A DNA stretch of 64,000 nt from Hetaerina americana (taxonomy: Eukaryota; Arthropoda; Insecta; Odonata; Calopterygidae): NCBI GenBank assembly GCA_022747635.1, contig JAKTNV010000003.1:49085475-49149474 (forward strand). The letters are read 5' to 3'. The notes beneath the pieces were generated by a model. The model was given only the letters and a program-made list of their open reading frames with translations. It was not told the DNA's origin and did no database searches. This document shows positions 1-12,381 of the stretch, one piece after another. The translations under genes were made by a program, and so were the position numbers. How positions within the stretch are numbered: position 1 is the stretch's first letter; every line of letters begins with the position of its first letter.

Positions 1-3000
1 TACATCCCGGCTCTCACATGAGCCATCGTTCGGGAAGACTAATCTCCCGGTTCAATTACTCTCCAGGTACAAACGCACATGCAAAACTACTGCAACTTAG
101 AGATCACTTCGCGGACGATGGCTGCACGCGATTATGCAAGTGGCGTGGGCGGTTGGAGGGGCGGGGATCGTGAATCGGCGGGCACTCCTGCCTCCAGGAA
201 TGCGATTCATCCGCGGGAATTCCTACCACCCGCTCCTTTCCCACAGCCCCCCATCCCTACCCTCCCCCGGCTCAAACCCTCTCCCACAAGCTGGAGCGAA
301 CCCGCCCAAGAAAAAATCCTGTCTTCGCCGAGATGCCGTGAGATGATATGTCACCCACCCTCCAGACCCCATCTTCCAACCCCTCCCCCATTCCTTGTTT
401 CCGAGACACATTAATGAATCCACGGCCCCGAATGCGCGCGGTCAACGCTCCAGTCGTGGAAGTTATTTAAGCTTCCACACGGAGTCTCTTTGTGGGTTTC
501 CTTGCGGCACACGACCGAAATCTACTGGGGTAAATGAAAATCGAGGAAAAAGAATAGGAATGTTAATTAATGTATTTTTTTATCTCGCCTAATGTGGAAT
601 TAAATATTTCGAGATAAAGGCGGCAGTTCAATTTCATCTGCACACCACATCGGATAAAGAAGTTCCAAAACATTTGTAGCCCTGAAAAAAAATCGCTTCA
701 CGTTTCAATAACAAGGAAAAATACTTCTGTTGTGCCCGATTCATACATCTCAAAGGTAATGACTGCGCAATTTGTTCAACAAACACTTTTAATTTAATAA
801 AAACCACAATAGTACGACCAGAGTGTGGTTTAATGGCAAGAAATGAGAATGTGAAGCGTCAGCGATGTTCTCGCACGGCGTACGGGGACGTTAACATTGT
901 ACCAAGCCGTTCACATGTAAAATCACACATCAGGGAGAGCAATCAATTTTTCCCGCGTGATGTGATATATATGTTTGTCCACAGAAAAATCAAGCGATTT
1001 GGGTGAGGTCGGGTGCGTGTAGCAGGGGCATCAAACGGGTCAACCTGGTTGCCACCCGAGATCCTCCGGTCAAAGGTATAATTCTCCACCCACTAGCCTA
1101 TCTACCCAGCCCTTTGCAAGAAAAGGAAACTGAATACGACGCATTCATAATATGCCAGTAACTGAACAATAATTTATTTTTAAAAAACGGCTAACAAACT
1201 CTTCGAGATAAATATAATCTCGTGGTCACTACTTACGCAGAGACAACGACATTTTTAATACTAAATAACTTCCCGGGAGCACAATATCTCGACTTCTCCC
1301 TCGATGGGAACTTCACAATCTTACCCTTTAATCGGCAGCCTTTCTCATTTACAGTTCGTTAAGAATAGAAGAGTAAAAATGACTACGTTAAGAGGTTTAA
1401 GAGAATTGTTTCGACACTGCGGGAAAGGATGGGCATCACACGGACCACGCATTCAACTCGGCCATTGTTTTCAGCCAATACCCTTAGCAAGAAATGTGAA
1501 CATGAAGAATCAGCGAAGCGCATACACGACATACAGGTACGTAAGGTAAAGACGAGTTATTACACGGGAAAGGACAAGCTGCCGCGCCAAGGCCGAAGCA
1601 ATTACCCACGCCCACGTTGGGCACTCACACCGGCCAGAGTATAAAACTGTTCCCAAGGGGTCACCGGAAATGTTTATCGGAAAACAAGAAATAGTGACCT
1701 TGTGGACTTGAGGCACTTGAATGCGTAGAGGAAACTCGATAAATGAACCCGTTGCACATTTGAAATCCCTAAAAAAATGTTTTTCCCTGAAAATTACGTT
1801 ATAAATAGGTATCCTTAAAATCCCAGTAGTGCAGGAGTATATCCAAACCACCAATCTTCTTTGCAAATGCAGGAGGGTGTAATAAAGGTATTTAATAATC
1901 AGCACATTTATGTGCATTCCCTCATGAAATATTTGCTCGCCAATCATAACGAACAAAGATTAATCGAGCGAAACATCGCAAAACTCTTGGTTCGCTCGAA
2001 ATTTTAAGAGTTCGCACCGGATATATTTTGAATTTCAGTATTTCCATTGAGGTTGGAAGGTACCATTTTATCCTTGCAGACAACCTTAAATGCAATAAAA
2101 TGTGACTTCATTTCACTCATTCAACGTCGACGCATACAAAATTGATTAACATCTAAATGCACGATGAAAAGATCCTTCATGGCAGCATTTAGCATGCTTT
2201 TCAATATTAAATTAATACCTGTCTGTACCCAAAATCGATTTCAAATTTCAAGAAGAATATTAAATTTAGCACTATTCATTTTAAAGCTTTGTCATAAGAG
2301 CCTCACATTCGAGATTATTTTCACATAACAACTGAAACGACAGATCAACATTGGGAGGCCTACCAAACTTTGTTCATTTTTGTTATTTGCGAAGATATTA
2401 GGCTCAGCTGTAATTCTTACACACTGCCATTAGGTCTATAATAGTAAATTACCATTGTACTTCAGAAACACTGATACGCTATAGCCAAGAGATGAACCTC
2501 GATTTCTCATTTAACTTGAAGACATTGATTCTACTTAACGACAGGAGTAAGCTGCTAAGACCCTGTAAATTACAACAATCAATATTTTCACGAGCAGCTT
2601 ATTAGGTGATCTTTATAGTTTCTTCGCCAACTGAAATACATAATTAGCACCTCAAGCGTTCGTTCAACTCCTTAAACAATAATGAGCGAGAAGATTTCAC
2701 ATCAACAACTCAGTCGAAATAATCGCTACCCTCACCCTGACTGACACCATCCCTGTAACGGTAGAGAACGGGTCATCGAATTAGCGATCCCTATTAATAA
2801 AAATAATGATCACAGTAGCATTAGAAGAAAAGGCAGAGCTAAATCGCTAATTACATTGATGACTTGATGACTAATCATCAAGTGCTGACTGCAACTTTTT
2901 CAAACGACTTTTGCTAAGCAATTAAACATTTAAGAAAGCCTTCATAAAAAAACCGGTTTATTAAACGTAGACTCAAATGAAATATATAAGCACATGTCGA

Positions 3001-4730
3001 CCGTCGCGCCAGAAGGAAATCGTATAATGATAAACAAAAAAGGGAAGACAATGGGAGAATACATTATGTTGATACAGTGCATTGTATGTGCACAGACAGA
3101 GAGAGAGAGAGAGAGAACAGGGCTGTAAATAAAAAGATAATGCAAATACATGTGAACTCCGAATCTACTAATCGTATTAGGAGTATAATGAGGATCGTAT
3201 CCGTCTACATTCACTTTCATGAAAACAAACAGGCGGAAGGATAAAGTTGGGAACGCAAAGACTTGCTAGCGTCTAACGACAAAGCTCTAACGAAGACTCT
3301 TTAAGTCCACTCACGACTGCCAAAGGGCGAGGGCAAGCGACACTCTTCTTCGAGTCGCAAAACTGTTTACTCACGACTCGAAACCTCGGCTCACGTCAAG
3401 GCACTCGACTTTTTGAGTCCGAATGAAGCACTCGCGTAGTAAGAAATAAAGACGAGCGTATAGAGGATACGTGCGCTTTGTCGCATTTTCACCACTTCAA
3501 ATCAACTGATTATGTATAATCCGTCGGCATATTTGGTGAAAAACGCCATGATAATCCAAATCTATAATTACATTTTAGTAGTTTTTTTCCATACTATCAC
3601 GGGGCGAGTTAAGCAAATAGCTATGCAATATGATTTCTGTTTTGACACTACATAACCGTGAGAAAAGTGGCCATTGCCTTCATTTTCGGCAATCCAAAGA
3701 CGGGGAAATAATCACGGCGATTGAGAATCGTCAACGAGTAACACATGAACGACAGGCACCGATTATTGAAAAAGTATTCCACCCAAGTAAGCAATTGAAG
3801 ACAATGAGTTTGTTTCAACATAAATAAATTCCGATTCAGTCATTTAAAACCTCAGCCAATGCGGAGGGATACATTTTGTGTGTTTTAGTTAACGGTTTAC
3901 ATGGCATGCTAGTAGATTAAATAATCTGAAATACAACTTGATGAAACGTTCCAATACGCACACAGAATCTTTTAAAGAGTATTGGCGAATAGGCAGTAAG
4001 TATACACGAAATGCTAAGGTAATCAGGCCATTGGGTGCACATGAGTTCAAGACAAGGAGGTAATAGATATGATAATAAAAAGTAACGGAGGGAATTATGG
4101 AAAGATGTCATGCGTTAAAGGTGGTTCAACTGACTTGAAATGCAGATACAGATTGTTGATATCGAATTGTCCGTATGTTTTAGCATTTCAACCAAGTGAG
4201 ACGCAACAGAGGCTTCGAACGATGCTCTAAAGGACCAAACGAGAACTGAAAAAAATACTTCTCGTCTGGAAACAACATGTACCTTTAGAATGAAAATCCA
4301 TTGCTACAACCTAATCATCGAAAGAATTTTTTCACGGTGTTCACACGAAAAATTAAAACGCACCAAAGCATTACCACATATCATACAATAATAATTAACT
4401 GGGAAGACGCGAACACAGACAAAATATTCCCTTGGATTAGAGCTATCGGGTGTTGAGAAGAGGAAAATTGGGCGTGAAATGGATTATCATACCCATGAAG
4501 TGAGCGTGGAGAAACACCAGCCAAGACCCCAAGGCTATCGGGTGTTACCCTACCTCCCCTACGACATACGACCAGCTAAAATACCAATGCAAATGGTGCT
4601 AGTGACGTGGAGAAAGAGCGAATGCTAGAGTAAGGGAGGGTTGAAATGAAGGAGGCGAGTGGCGATGGACGGTTAAACGCCTCCTCGCTGGCCTCTAAGC
4701 GTACTCCACTGCACCTCTTTGTACCTACAC
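1..4730. other. Noncoding DNA, no gene recognised
   Basis: I see no ORF with protein-like composition and no recognisable domain. The first 400 bases are C-rich and give short overlapping ORFs in several frames, which is expected by chance. A short (GA)9 run lies at 3099-3116. The rest is ordinary AT-rich sequence, consistent with intergenic or intronic DNA. Confidence 0.6.
3099..3116. repeat. (GA)9 microsatellite
   Basis: Nine uninterrupted GA units, seen directly. It is short and has no associated element. Confidence 0.8.
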
Positions 4731-4818
4731 GGGGTGATGCGGTCGCCAGGGCGTGAAACCTCAGACTTGACTACGTAACCGACTTAGCCTTCCGGTTCGA
4801 CTCCTAGAATCAGCACTC
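4731..4818 (+). repeat. tRNA-like segment, possible degenerate SINE head
   Basis: A B-box match (GGTTCGACTCC) lies at 4794-4804, about 50 bases after a weak A-box-like stretch near 4738-4752. The spacing resembles a tRNA promoter, but no clean cloverleaf with a 7-bp acceptor stem is visible. It is more likely the head of an old tRNA-derived SINE than a working tRNA gene. Confidence 0.35.
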
Positions 4819-6654
4819 CGTCGGAAAGAGAAAGCTTCGAGGATAAGCGTGGAAGGCAGTAGTCAATGGCCTCGGACCATCGGAGGATGTCTTTTCAATT
4901 GCAATATCTATCCATGCCATTTTTCAGCAACGTGAACTATTGTGCCTCTTGAACCGTGGTTCCACCTTTAAGGGACAACGTTTCCATTGTAAAAATGGTG
5001 AAATTCCGTCACACTCGGAAAGAAACAGTCAATGGTAATCCCGTCCGTTTTTTATCGAGATTTCTGTGGACACCTCCTTCTAGTCACGCGTACAGGGAGA
5101 CTGGGAGATGTTATAGGCCATGGCGGAGGAGACACCCGCGGTTTGGGCCAAGTGAGAAGCGGGCGGGGTGGAGAGGAAGATGGCGGAGCCCTCGGCGGTC
5201 ACCTACCCTCGATGATGATAGATTCGAATCACGTAAGTTGGCGCCCTGGGTGGCAGCCCACTTCACCCTTTACGATAGGAACTGTCGCTGCATAACGCGG
5301 TTCTACTTTTTCCGCTGTGCTCGAGGCACAGAACTACAATGTGAATCAGCAAAACCAATGACTTCAAAGACGTGGAATGTATTTAGAGTCCACCAGAAGA
5401 CCATCCACCTCACTGGAATTCGTCCGTGAAACTGAAGGGAATGGATTTACCTTTTTTGTTCTCGAGATATATGTTTACGAGTCCGCTGCTAGCAAGATAA
5501 TAAATCATGCATGCATGCATGAGCACAGGAGATTTTTCGAGTTTCGAGAAATTGAATGTCTTCCCAACAATTCCGATGAAAAAGTCACGAACCGCGGCGA
5601 CAGAGGGTATACTAAGACCAACGATTTCATTACTGGATGTAGTCAAGGCCGAGTTCGCAGAATCTCGAACAAGAAAATAGTTTACAATGAGTTCATCGAC
5701 GGGCTTGGAAGCTGATAATATACGCGTGGATTTTATTCAAAATAAAAACCCACTCTGTTCTGTTGACTAAGCAAATGAAATTGGGAATTTGGCTAATCAA
5801 ATCCATAGTACATCTCTTGCTATCAAATACGTAATTTAGTCATGAAACTAAGGATTACCGCATTTTAAAAACTAAATAACATGAAATGATGAATTTTAGC
5901 CGCGAATAAAATTAAGGAAAGTAATTTCCATAAAAACAGTAAAAATAAAGGACAGTAATTTTCAAACAATTTCACTAGTCCGGAACTGAACTGGTAGGTT
6001 CAGTTTCACTGAGACCATAACACTAATACAGCGTGGGCACATAAAAAAAGCGTAGAACACGTTTCCCGCGATTACATACCAGTGACTGGAAATATATGAA
6101 AAGGAATACCTCCAACGATATCATTCATGGTGGTAATCAGCGAATGCGGGCACCGTCGACACATTGCGTTAAAAAATACCTTCGTCAATTGATATTGGAC
6201 ACGAGAGCCTCATTTCTTTAGTGATGATAAAGTGTGGCGCCGTACTCTTCCGCGAAGAAAGGGCGCTTTGACCGGCAGCGGTTGATCAAGAGGTCTCCCC
6301 AAAGTGATCAAAACGATTCGTGGGAGGTCGCTTGGCGGTTACGGCGAGCAGAGAAGTGGGGGGGAATAAAGACAGAGGAGCGGGGGCGAAGAGTGCGGGA
6401 AGGAGAGAGGGGTCTGGGCAAGTGTGACGAGTAGAGAGAATTGAAGGGCGAGATAACTCCGAGAGACGGCGACATCAAATGGAATGGTTCCCTCGAAAGT
6501 GATGTGACGTTTCCCAATAAAAACTGGTCCGCGTAATTGCTGGAATTGAAAGAGACCTAATAATGAAAAATAAAGTCGAAGGTCGTAAATCTTCTCGTAT
6601 TTTATTATATTATTAGTCAGCTGCGTTAGAGAACTAGAACTGTGTTTGAGAATG
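4819..6654. other. Noncoding DNA, no gene recognised
   Basis: ORFs of up to 157 codons near 4956-5429 overlap in different frames and show no domain. A purine-rich tract lies at about 6340-6440. Nothing else is supported. Confidence 0.55.
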
Positions 6655-6725
6655 AGAAAAAACTACTGTCACAAAAAGAAAATATTGAACCATAAAATTG
6701 ACGAATATATCTAGATATATTCGTC

Positions 6726-6781
<56 letters not shown>

Positions 6782-6832
6782 TAACTTTGTCTATTATAAA
6801 TGGTTCAACTTTATCTTTTTGTGACAGTTTTT
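6655..6832. repeat. Imperfect inverted repeat enclosing a 26-bp palindrome and a (TA)n array
   Basis: The arm at 6655-6702 is matched in reverse complement by 6784-6832 at roughly 80 percent identity. Shared blocks are CTGTCACAAAAAGA and TTGAACCAT. Between the arms are a perfect 26-bp palindrome at 6700-6725, centred on CTAG, and a (TA)n run at 6727-6779. The layout resembles a decayed foldback or MITE whose centre expanded as a microsatellite. No target-site duplication was identified. Confidence 0.65.
6727..6779. repeat. (TA)n microsatellite
   Basis: Uninterrupted TA dinucleotides inside the inverted repeat at 6655-6832. Confidence 0.95.
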
Positions 6833-6833
6833 C

Positions 6834-6835
<2 letters not shown>

Positions 6836-6869
<34 letters not shown>
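6836..6869. repeat. (TA)n microsatellite
   Basis: A second uninterrupted TA run. It sits between the inverted repeat on its left and a tRNA-like segment on its right. Confidence 0.95.
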
Positions 6870-6875
<6 letters not shown>

Positions 6876-6879
6876 GGGG

Positions 6880-6965
6880 TGACGCAACGACGCACTCACT
6901 GACAGATACGAGCTGTTAACCTAAGCACAATCGAGGATCTTGGGTTCAAATGCTAGCAATGGAAA
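6880..6965 (+). repeat. tRNA-like segment, SINE-like
   Basis: A B-box-like sequence (GGGTTCAAATGC) at 6942-6953 follows an A-box-like stretch near 6905-6922. The tRNA character is recognisable but degenerate, with no clean acceptor stem. It starts about 10 bases after a (TA)n run, a placement shared with other SINE-like copies in this window. Confidence 0.4.
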
Positions 6966-7719
6966 ATCGCATTTCAGAGATCATTAAGCTACGTTAAAAT
7001 GATTTCGACAGCCCAAAAAACTTCGAATCGGAGAATCAAATTAAGTTGGCTCTGAGAGGACGTAAGGAAGTCCATAGATCGATGATGAACATGAGTCACA
7101 GCTACTCGCCAAACGCACACACCCAGTCGCGTTAAAAGTCCATCACGCGGGAACGCAGTGTGTCATCTGCTGCTATTCATCGCCAACAGAAGTAATTTTT
7201 TCTTTAACTTGATAAGCTCCATGTTTACTTAACCTTATTCTCCATGAGTTTCCACTAGGAGGATTAATAAAATCCCTTCAAGCTATTGAGAAGCTTCATT
7301 CAGCCTCACTTAACTCTGCTCTATAACTTTAACGAAAACATTTACTACGCCGATGACACATTAAGTGAACGTATAGACAGCTCTATAATACAATCCTCGC
7401 AAACTATTTTAGCACGTGAAATTGAAATCTTTCCGTTCATCCTGGCCGCATACTTCTTTTGAACAATGCATAGATTTCAATAATACATCGTGTCTCACAC
7501 CTGCAGAGCCATTGCTTCAATGCATACGTACATAACAGTTTTCAAAATTTACGGGGGCTTGCAATCTATTGTAAAACAGATGAAATAACATTTTACATTT
7601 AGTGAAACGTTTTTGCACTTATTCAAAGACGGGAGGTATGAATGCACATGCAGCTAATTAAGACTGTCACTTGGTTTATTCCAAAAAAAGGAATAACCAA
7701 ATCTGGAATTAGTCTGGTG
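6966..7719. other. Noncoding DNA, nothing recognised
   Basis: AT-rich sequence without a coding-like ORF or an identified repeat. Confidence 0.55.
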
Positions 7720-7777
7720 TGTATTCACCCCCTGCCACACACCCAAGCGGTGGCTTGCAAGGTACATAAATTTGAAA
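7720..7777 (+). repeat. Dispersed short repeat, copy A
   Basis: This is a member of a family whose core is CCTGCCACACACCC, then a short variable stretch, then GGTGGCTTGCA and GGTAC followed by an A-rich tail. Related copies are at 10513-10565, 11373-11431 (reversed) and 47542-47606. It is probably the end of a larger retroelement. The ORFs reading leftward from here (7709-8282) may be decayed element sequence, but I recognise no domain in them. Confidence 0.7.
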
Positions 7778-10512
7778 AAAATAACCTTGGATATGGCTTG
7801 GTCGTCTTGTCCTTTTCGTTACTCCATCCACGTCAAAGGACTTGCACATCTTGAGGACCATATAAAGTTTCAACCCTAAAAATTCCCATTCGTTCCTCAA
7901 CTCCGTTTCTACACCTATAAGGAGCGAATGAGCAAAATGGTATCCTTTCAACCGACAATGAGTCATCCTTAATTGATTGAGTAACATCGCGTACCACCTC
8001 AATGGATGTCGAGGTCAAGAGGTCGGGAGGGAATAGGGGGAGAAAGGCGCTAACTAAAGTAGGAATCCATATGGCCATATTGGTACTATTTTCGCAGGCA
8101 ATCATTCGGAACCACTCCAAGTTGAATACCGCAAAAAAACTTAACGGAATATATGTGGGACCATGACATCCACCGACAATACCCAACACTCTGCAAATCG
8201 AATAGGGTGCTCTGAAGTATAAAAATACCGCAGTGCAGTTGACAAAATATGTGCATGGGAGTTTGTAACAAAAGTATGTCACACACCGTTCGAATCCTTG
8301 AGCAGCCTGAGCTCCATGAGGTTTGTGGAAATGGAAAGAACCTGCCTCCTTCCTACCGATTCTTTAGTCCGTAAAAACGATGGCCAATAATGAAATCAGT
8401 TAAAAAGAAGAGTGAGAAATTTCCCTATCCAGCTTTGATCAAGTGATAGCTGAGAAAAAGCAACTTACGGAAACAATGCCTGTAGGTAGGCACTTGCGAA
8501 CAGCTAAGCAAATCCTTATAAAAAGTTCCTTGTGAGTAAAATAGGATAAAAATGAACAAAAATCATATACTACGGTCAGAGAGACATTAGGTGTGCTGCC
8601 AAAATTTGGACCAAAATTGTACCATACGCAACATAACTCAAAAGTCATCTTGGCATATAAACCCTCCATTTAGCCAGAGAATAAATGACTCCCAAGAACT
8701 CCTAGGCAGTCTCGATGTAATAACTGGAAACGGAATGCCTCCGCACTTCTCCCGCATTGTAATATCTCAAAGAGACACAAAATGAGTATTTGCGATGGGT
8801 CTGCCCGATGTCTATCATTTAACCTCACGACATTCAACCTTAACTGGTATGCATTGAACGTTCTTTTTTTACCTAGCTGTCTCCGTTAGTAAAATAGTGT
8901 GTGAAAGGAATTTTTTACGTAAAAACTAAGTTCCAACAGGTAAATATTCATCAGCTTAAACTGCATCCTCATCATAATAAACCTAATGCATGTCAAACTA
9001 AGATTTTTAAGCCTATTAATTCTTAAACTGAACGCTAGTGAAAAATTGAGTTTCAGATTCTGAACCACATAACGAACCTCGACTAATTTTTTAAAAAGAA
9101 GACGCCAGGCCTTGGGGAAATTGGCATTAATAATTCAACGGCGACAAGGAGCTAATTTTCGTGTCTTCACGCATAAGATGAAACTCCGATGTTCTACTCA
9201 TAGGCAGAGGTCTAAGATACTTATCAAATGTGTAGAAATAACTTAGATGCAATGAAGCGATTGACCTTGAAATAAAAGTAAAATAATTTAATTGCGAAAG
9301 AAAAATCTGGTCTCTTTTAAACTTTGAAGCACTATCTAGACTATCCATGATTGACACTTAAGGCATGAATAAGCGCAAGGACATCAGTCTTAAGACAGTC
9401 ACAAATAAGTAAATTGAACCTTCAAAACCATGGGAAAAACTTTTTCTTACCTCATGGGAAAACGTTCAACGCATACCTATCGTGTGATCTAATTAAATGG
9501 CTCTCATATTTCCGATTCTGAAGCAGCGTCCTACTTATTTTCCTTCTTTTAATTCCACGACAGTTCCTCCCCTCGAGAGCTTAGCAATACAATCAGAGCG
9601 CACGGGACTTTCACTTTCGTCCGCATGGCACACACCGCTTTGGCATGGCTCGGAGGGTCGCATTGTTAATCATATTGTGAGAACGAACCTATTTGGAACC
9701 TAAGGGCGTGACACTCTTCGAAGCTATTAAAAAAGGTAATTGTACGCTCGTGTTTTCCACCATGGTGCGCCACCGTTCCTCACGCTTTTGAAAACGGTCA
9801 CCTTGATAAAGTACGTGTGCTTGCAACATTTGAATATGCAGAGTTAAATGCGTAATCAAAAAGGTTTGTGCCTATGAAGACCGACTCAAATAAAATAAGC
9901 ACTGGTTATCCTGACCACTCCCAGTTGACACTTGAAGTATATACATTTCATCGATATAACAAATAGAGAGAATATAAACGGTACTAAATCAGATCACCAA
10001 AATACGTTGAAATCACCTCCACATCCTCACTTTAGTTCTGCATTCAGTTGCCATTTTAGCTGAGCTATCATTTATAAGTGATGAGTGAACTCGGAAATGG
10101 AAAACAAGAGCCGAAATGGAATCCAAATGAAATTCGTTGAAATAACAGGCGTTCTCATTCTGGAACTGAAATGGACATTGAACGAAGCTTAACACGAAAA
10201 AACCAAACTTCATACGAGATTATCTCTAAAATTTGAAAATGCAACTACATTTACTGGATGCTTAAAAATAAATATAAAAACTAATATGGATCAAGTCTGG
10301 AGTTTTCACTGCATTCATTATGTATTTGCTTTCTCATGACAATCCCCATGACATTCAACAGGAATAAACAAATTATTACCATTATTATAAACTTACAACA
10401 AATCGTTACATGTGGTCACATAGATAGGGAATGAGGCATACAAACATTAACATTGGACTAAATCGCAAGTTAACTGTCAATTCTTTTGTAAAATTTGGGC
10501 ACCAATAGTATT
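7778..10512. other. Noncoding DNA, no gene recognised
   Basis: The minus-strand ORFs at 7833-8282 (149 codons) and 8439-8669 have no recognisable domain. They may be remnants of the element that ends in the repeat at 7720, or chance. The remainder is AT-rich and unremarkable. Confidence 0.5.
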
Positions 10513-10565
10513 TTCCCCTGCCACACACCCTAGCGGTGGCTTGCAGGGTACTAAATAAATGAAAA
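10513..10565 (+). repeat. Dispersed short repeat, copy B
   Basis: It shares CCTGCCACACACCC, GCGGTGGCTTGCA and GGTAC plus an A-rich tail with copy A, in the same orientation. It is the best-conserved copy in the window. Confidence 0.75.
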
Positions 10566-11372
10566 ATTATTTATGATGGGAGCCTAGCCCCATAAATGAT
10601 TGCTCACAAATATGACTAAAATGGAATTAGGATTAATAAGATTGCCTTTGTGTAATGGAATGATAAAATTTATTTTTTTTTAATTTAAACAAATTTTCGC
10701 TCGACTTTTGTAACTTTGAAGGGTGGTGTCCGACATTACAGCTCTTTTCATTCGCTATATAATGCGATAATTTATTTATGAAAACAAGTTTGAATTTCAC
10801 CTCACATCTGACATATAAACATCATAAATTTCTTTGCTCTCTTTTACTAAACTAACTATGAAGAAAACCTCCCTACACAGTTCAATTAAAGAATCATTTA
10901 ATCCATACCAGAATATTAGATTGCGTCGGTTTTTATTGCTTTTCTGGCACAACAAACTGTGGCCCGCTAGGCGTATGAGAAGGCTCTCAATTTAATTGGG
11001 CTCACGTCAGACGCTATACCACCATTAAAAATTTCGCGAATGACTTGAGCCATAAAAGGCAAGCCACCAAACCGACTTCTTTGGAACGCATTCGGATCCA
11101 AGGTCATATGCGATGATGACTTTCGTCAGACAGCACAAAGTAGCACAAAAGAACAGCCACAGGCCGGCTCCCCAAATATATGTAAACATAATTCACTATT
11201 TAAAGCAGCATCATTTGAGCTGCAGATATTCTGACGGTTGCGTCATTTTGTACCATTAGTAGGCTTCATTTTCATCACATAACGAGATGTTAAATTTTTA
11301 TTTCACAGTCACAACCCTATTTCTGCAATGGAATTTATTATGTTATAGCAATATTCAGCTTCGAATTCAACA
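10566..11372. other. Noncoding DNA, nothing recognised
   Basis: AT-rich DNA with no supported coding sequence or repeat. Confidence 0.55.
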
Positions 11373-11431
11373 ATTTATTTATTTATGTACCCTGAAAGCC
11401 ACCGCGGGGGCGTGTGTCAGGGGGTTTGATT
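11373..11431 (-). repeat. Dispersed short repeat, copy C (reverse orientation)
   Basis: In reverse complement it shows the same core and tail as copies A and B, including GCGGTGGCTTTCAGGGTAC followed by ATAAATAAATAAA. Its orientation is opposite to the others. Confidence 0.7.
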
Positions 11432-12201
11432 GACATTTTGTAGCTAATGACACCTTTTGAGCAGAGCAGTCAATAGCTCTACAAGGGCAATCGAAGGTGG
11501 CAGATGGATTCGGGTGGAGGAGGCTACTGAATTTTTCTCATTTCTTGCGCAATTCTCCGCGGAGGTCGTCTGTCGACTGTTCGGGTGCGCCAACGGGTCA
11601 GAGATACTGACGTAACAATTGAAAGGCAAGGCTGCACGATATTAAATGTGAATACTGTCCTGCGATTGTGTATTGCATAACGAAAAAGTGTCGATGGGAT
11701 GATATCTTGATTCAACAGGGCGAAAACGCCTTTCAGATCACACATATGAACCAAAGACTTCAGGATATACGATATCAATAATTCTGATTGATAGGATAGG
11801 ACGTCATATATTTAATACTGACTACTGTGGTGAGCTGCTACCTCTATAACTTCATCATTTTACATAAAAATAAAGAAAATCATGAAGTCACTAAGTAAAT
11901 TCAAATGGGACACCACAGTCTAAAAATTCCACATCGCACACCCACATTTTTCGCCAAGTCCCAAAAAAGTTAATATACTTTTTCGCCCAAAAAATTGGCT
12001 ATCTTTTGTTAGTAAAAGACGTGTGAATAATCTTACAAAATTTTTAACCAACTGGACAAATCAGCGAGAGTAAATGTTGTCTTTGACATAAGTGGTGAAC
12101 TCCTAATTGGTGTATTGATGCGATGCCGAAAGGTCTTAGCTAAGGTCCGCGGCGCTGAAACGAAAAATACAAGCTTGGTGCGCGATGAAAGAATAAGGCC
12201 T

Positions 12202-12204
<3 letters not shown>
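11432..12204. other. Noncoding DNA left of the truncated RTE
   Basis: Two overlapping minus-strand ORFs (61 and 84 codons) lie here without a recognisable domain. Nothing else is supported. Confidence 0.5.

Positions 12205-12271
<67 letters not shown>
12205..12271. repeat. (TA)n microsatellite abutting the RTE 3' end
   Basis: Uninterrupted TA run that passes directly into a 13-base T run (12272-12284). On the minus strand this T run is the A-rich 3' tail of the retrotransposon. Confidence 0.95.
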
Positions 12272-12280
<9 letters not shown>

Positions 12281-12381
12281 TTTTAAGGTAATCTACCGGT
12301 TAAGGTAGGTTTTTGGATGGACACAACTACCAAACAAATATTTTATTACTCCTAACAAAACACAAAATCCATCATCCTACT

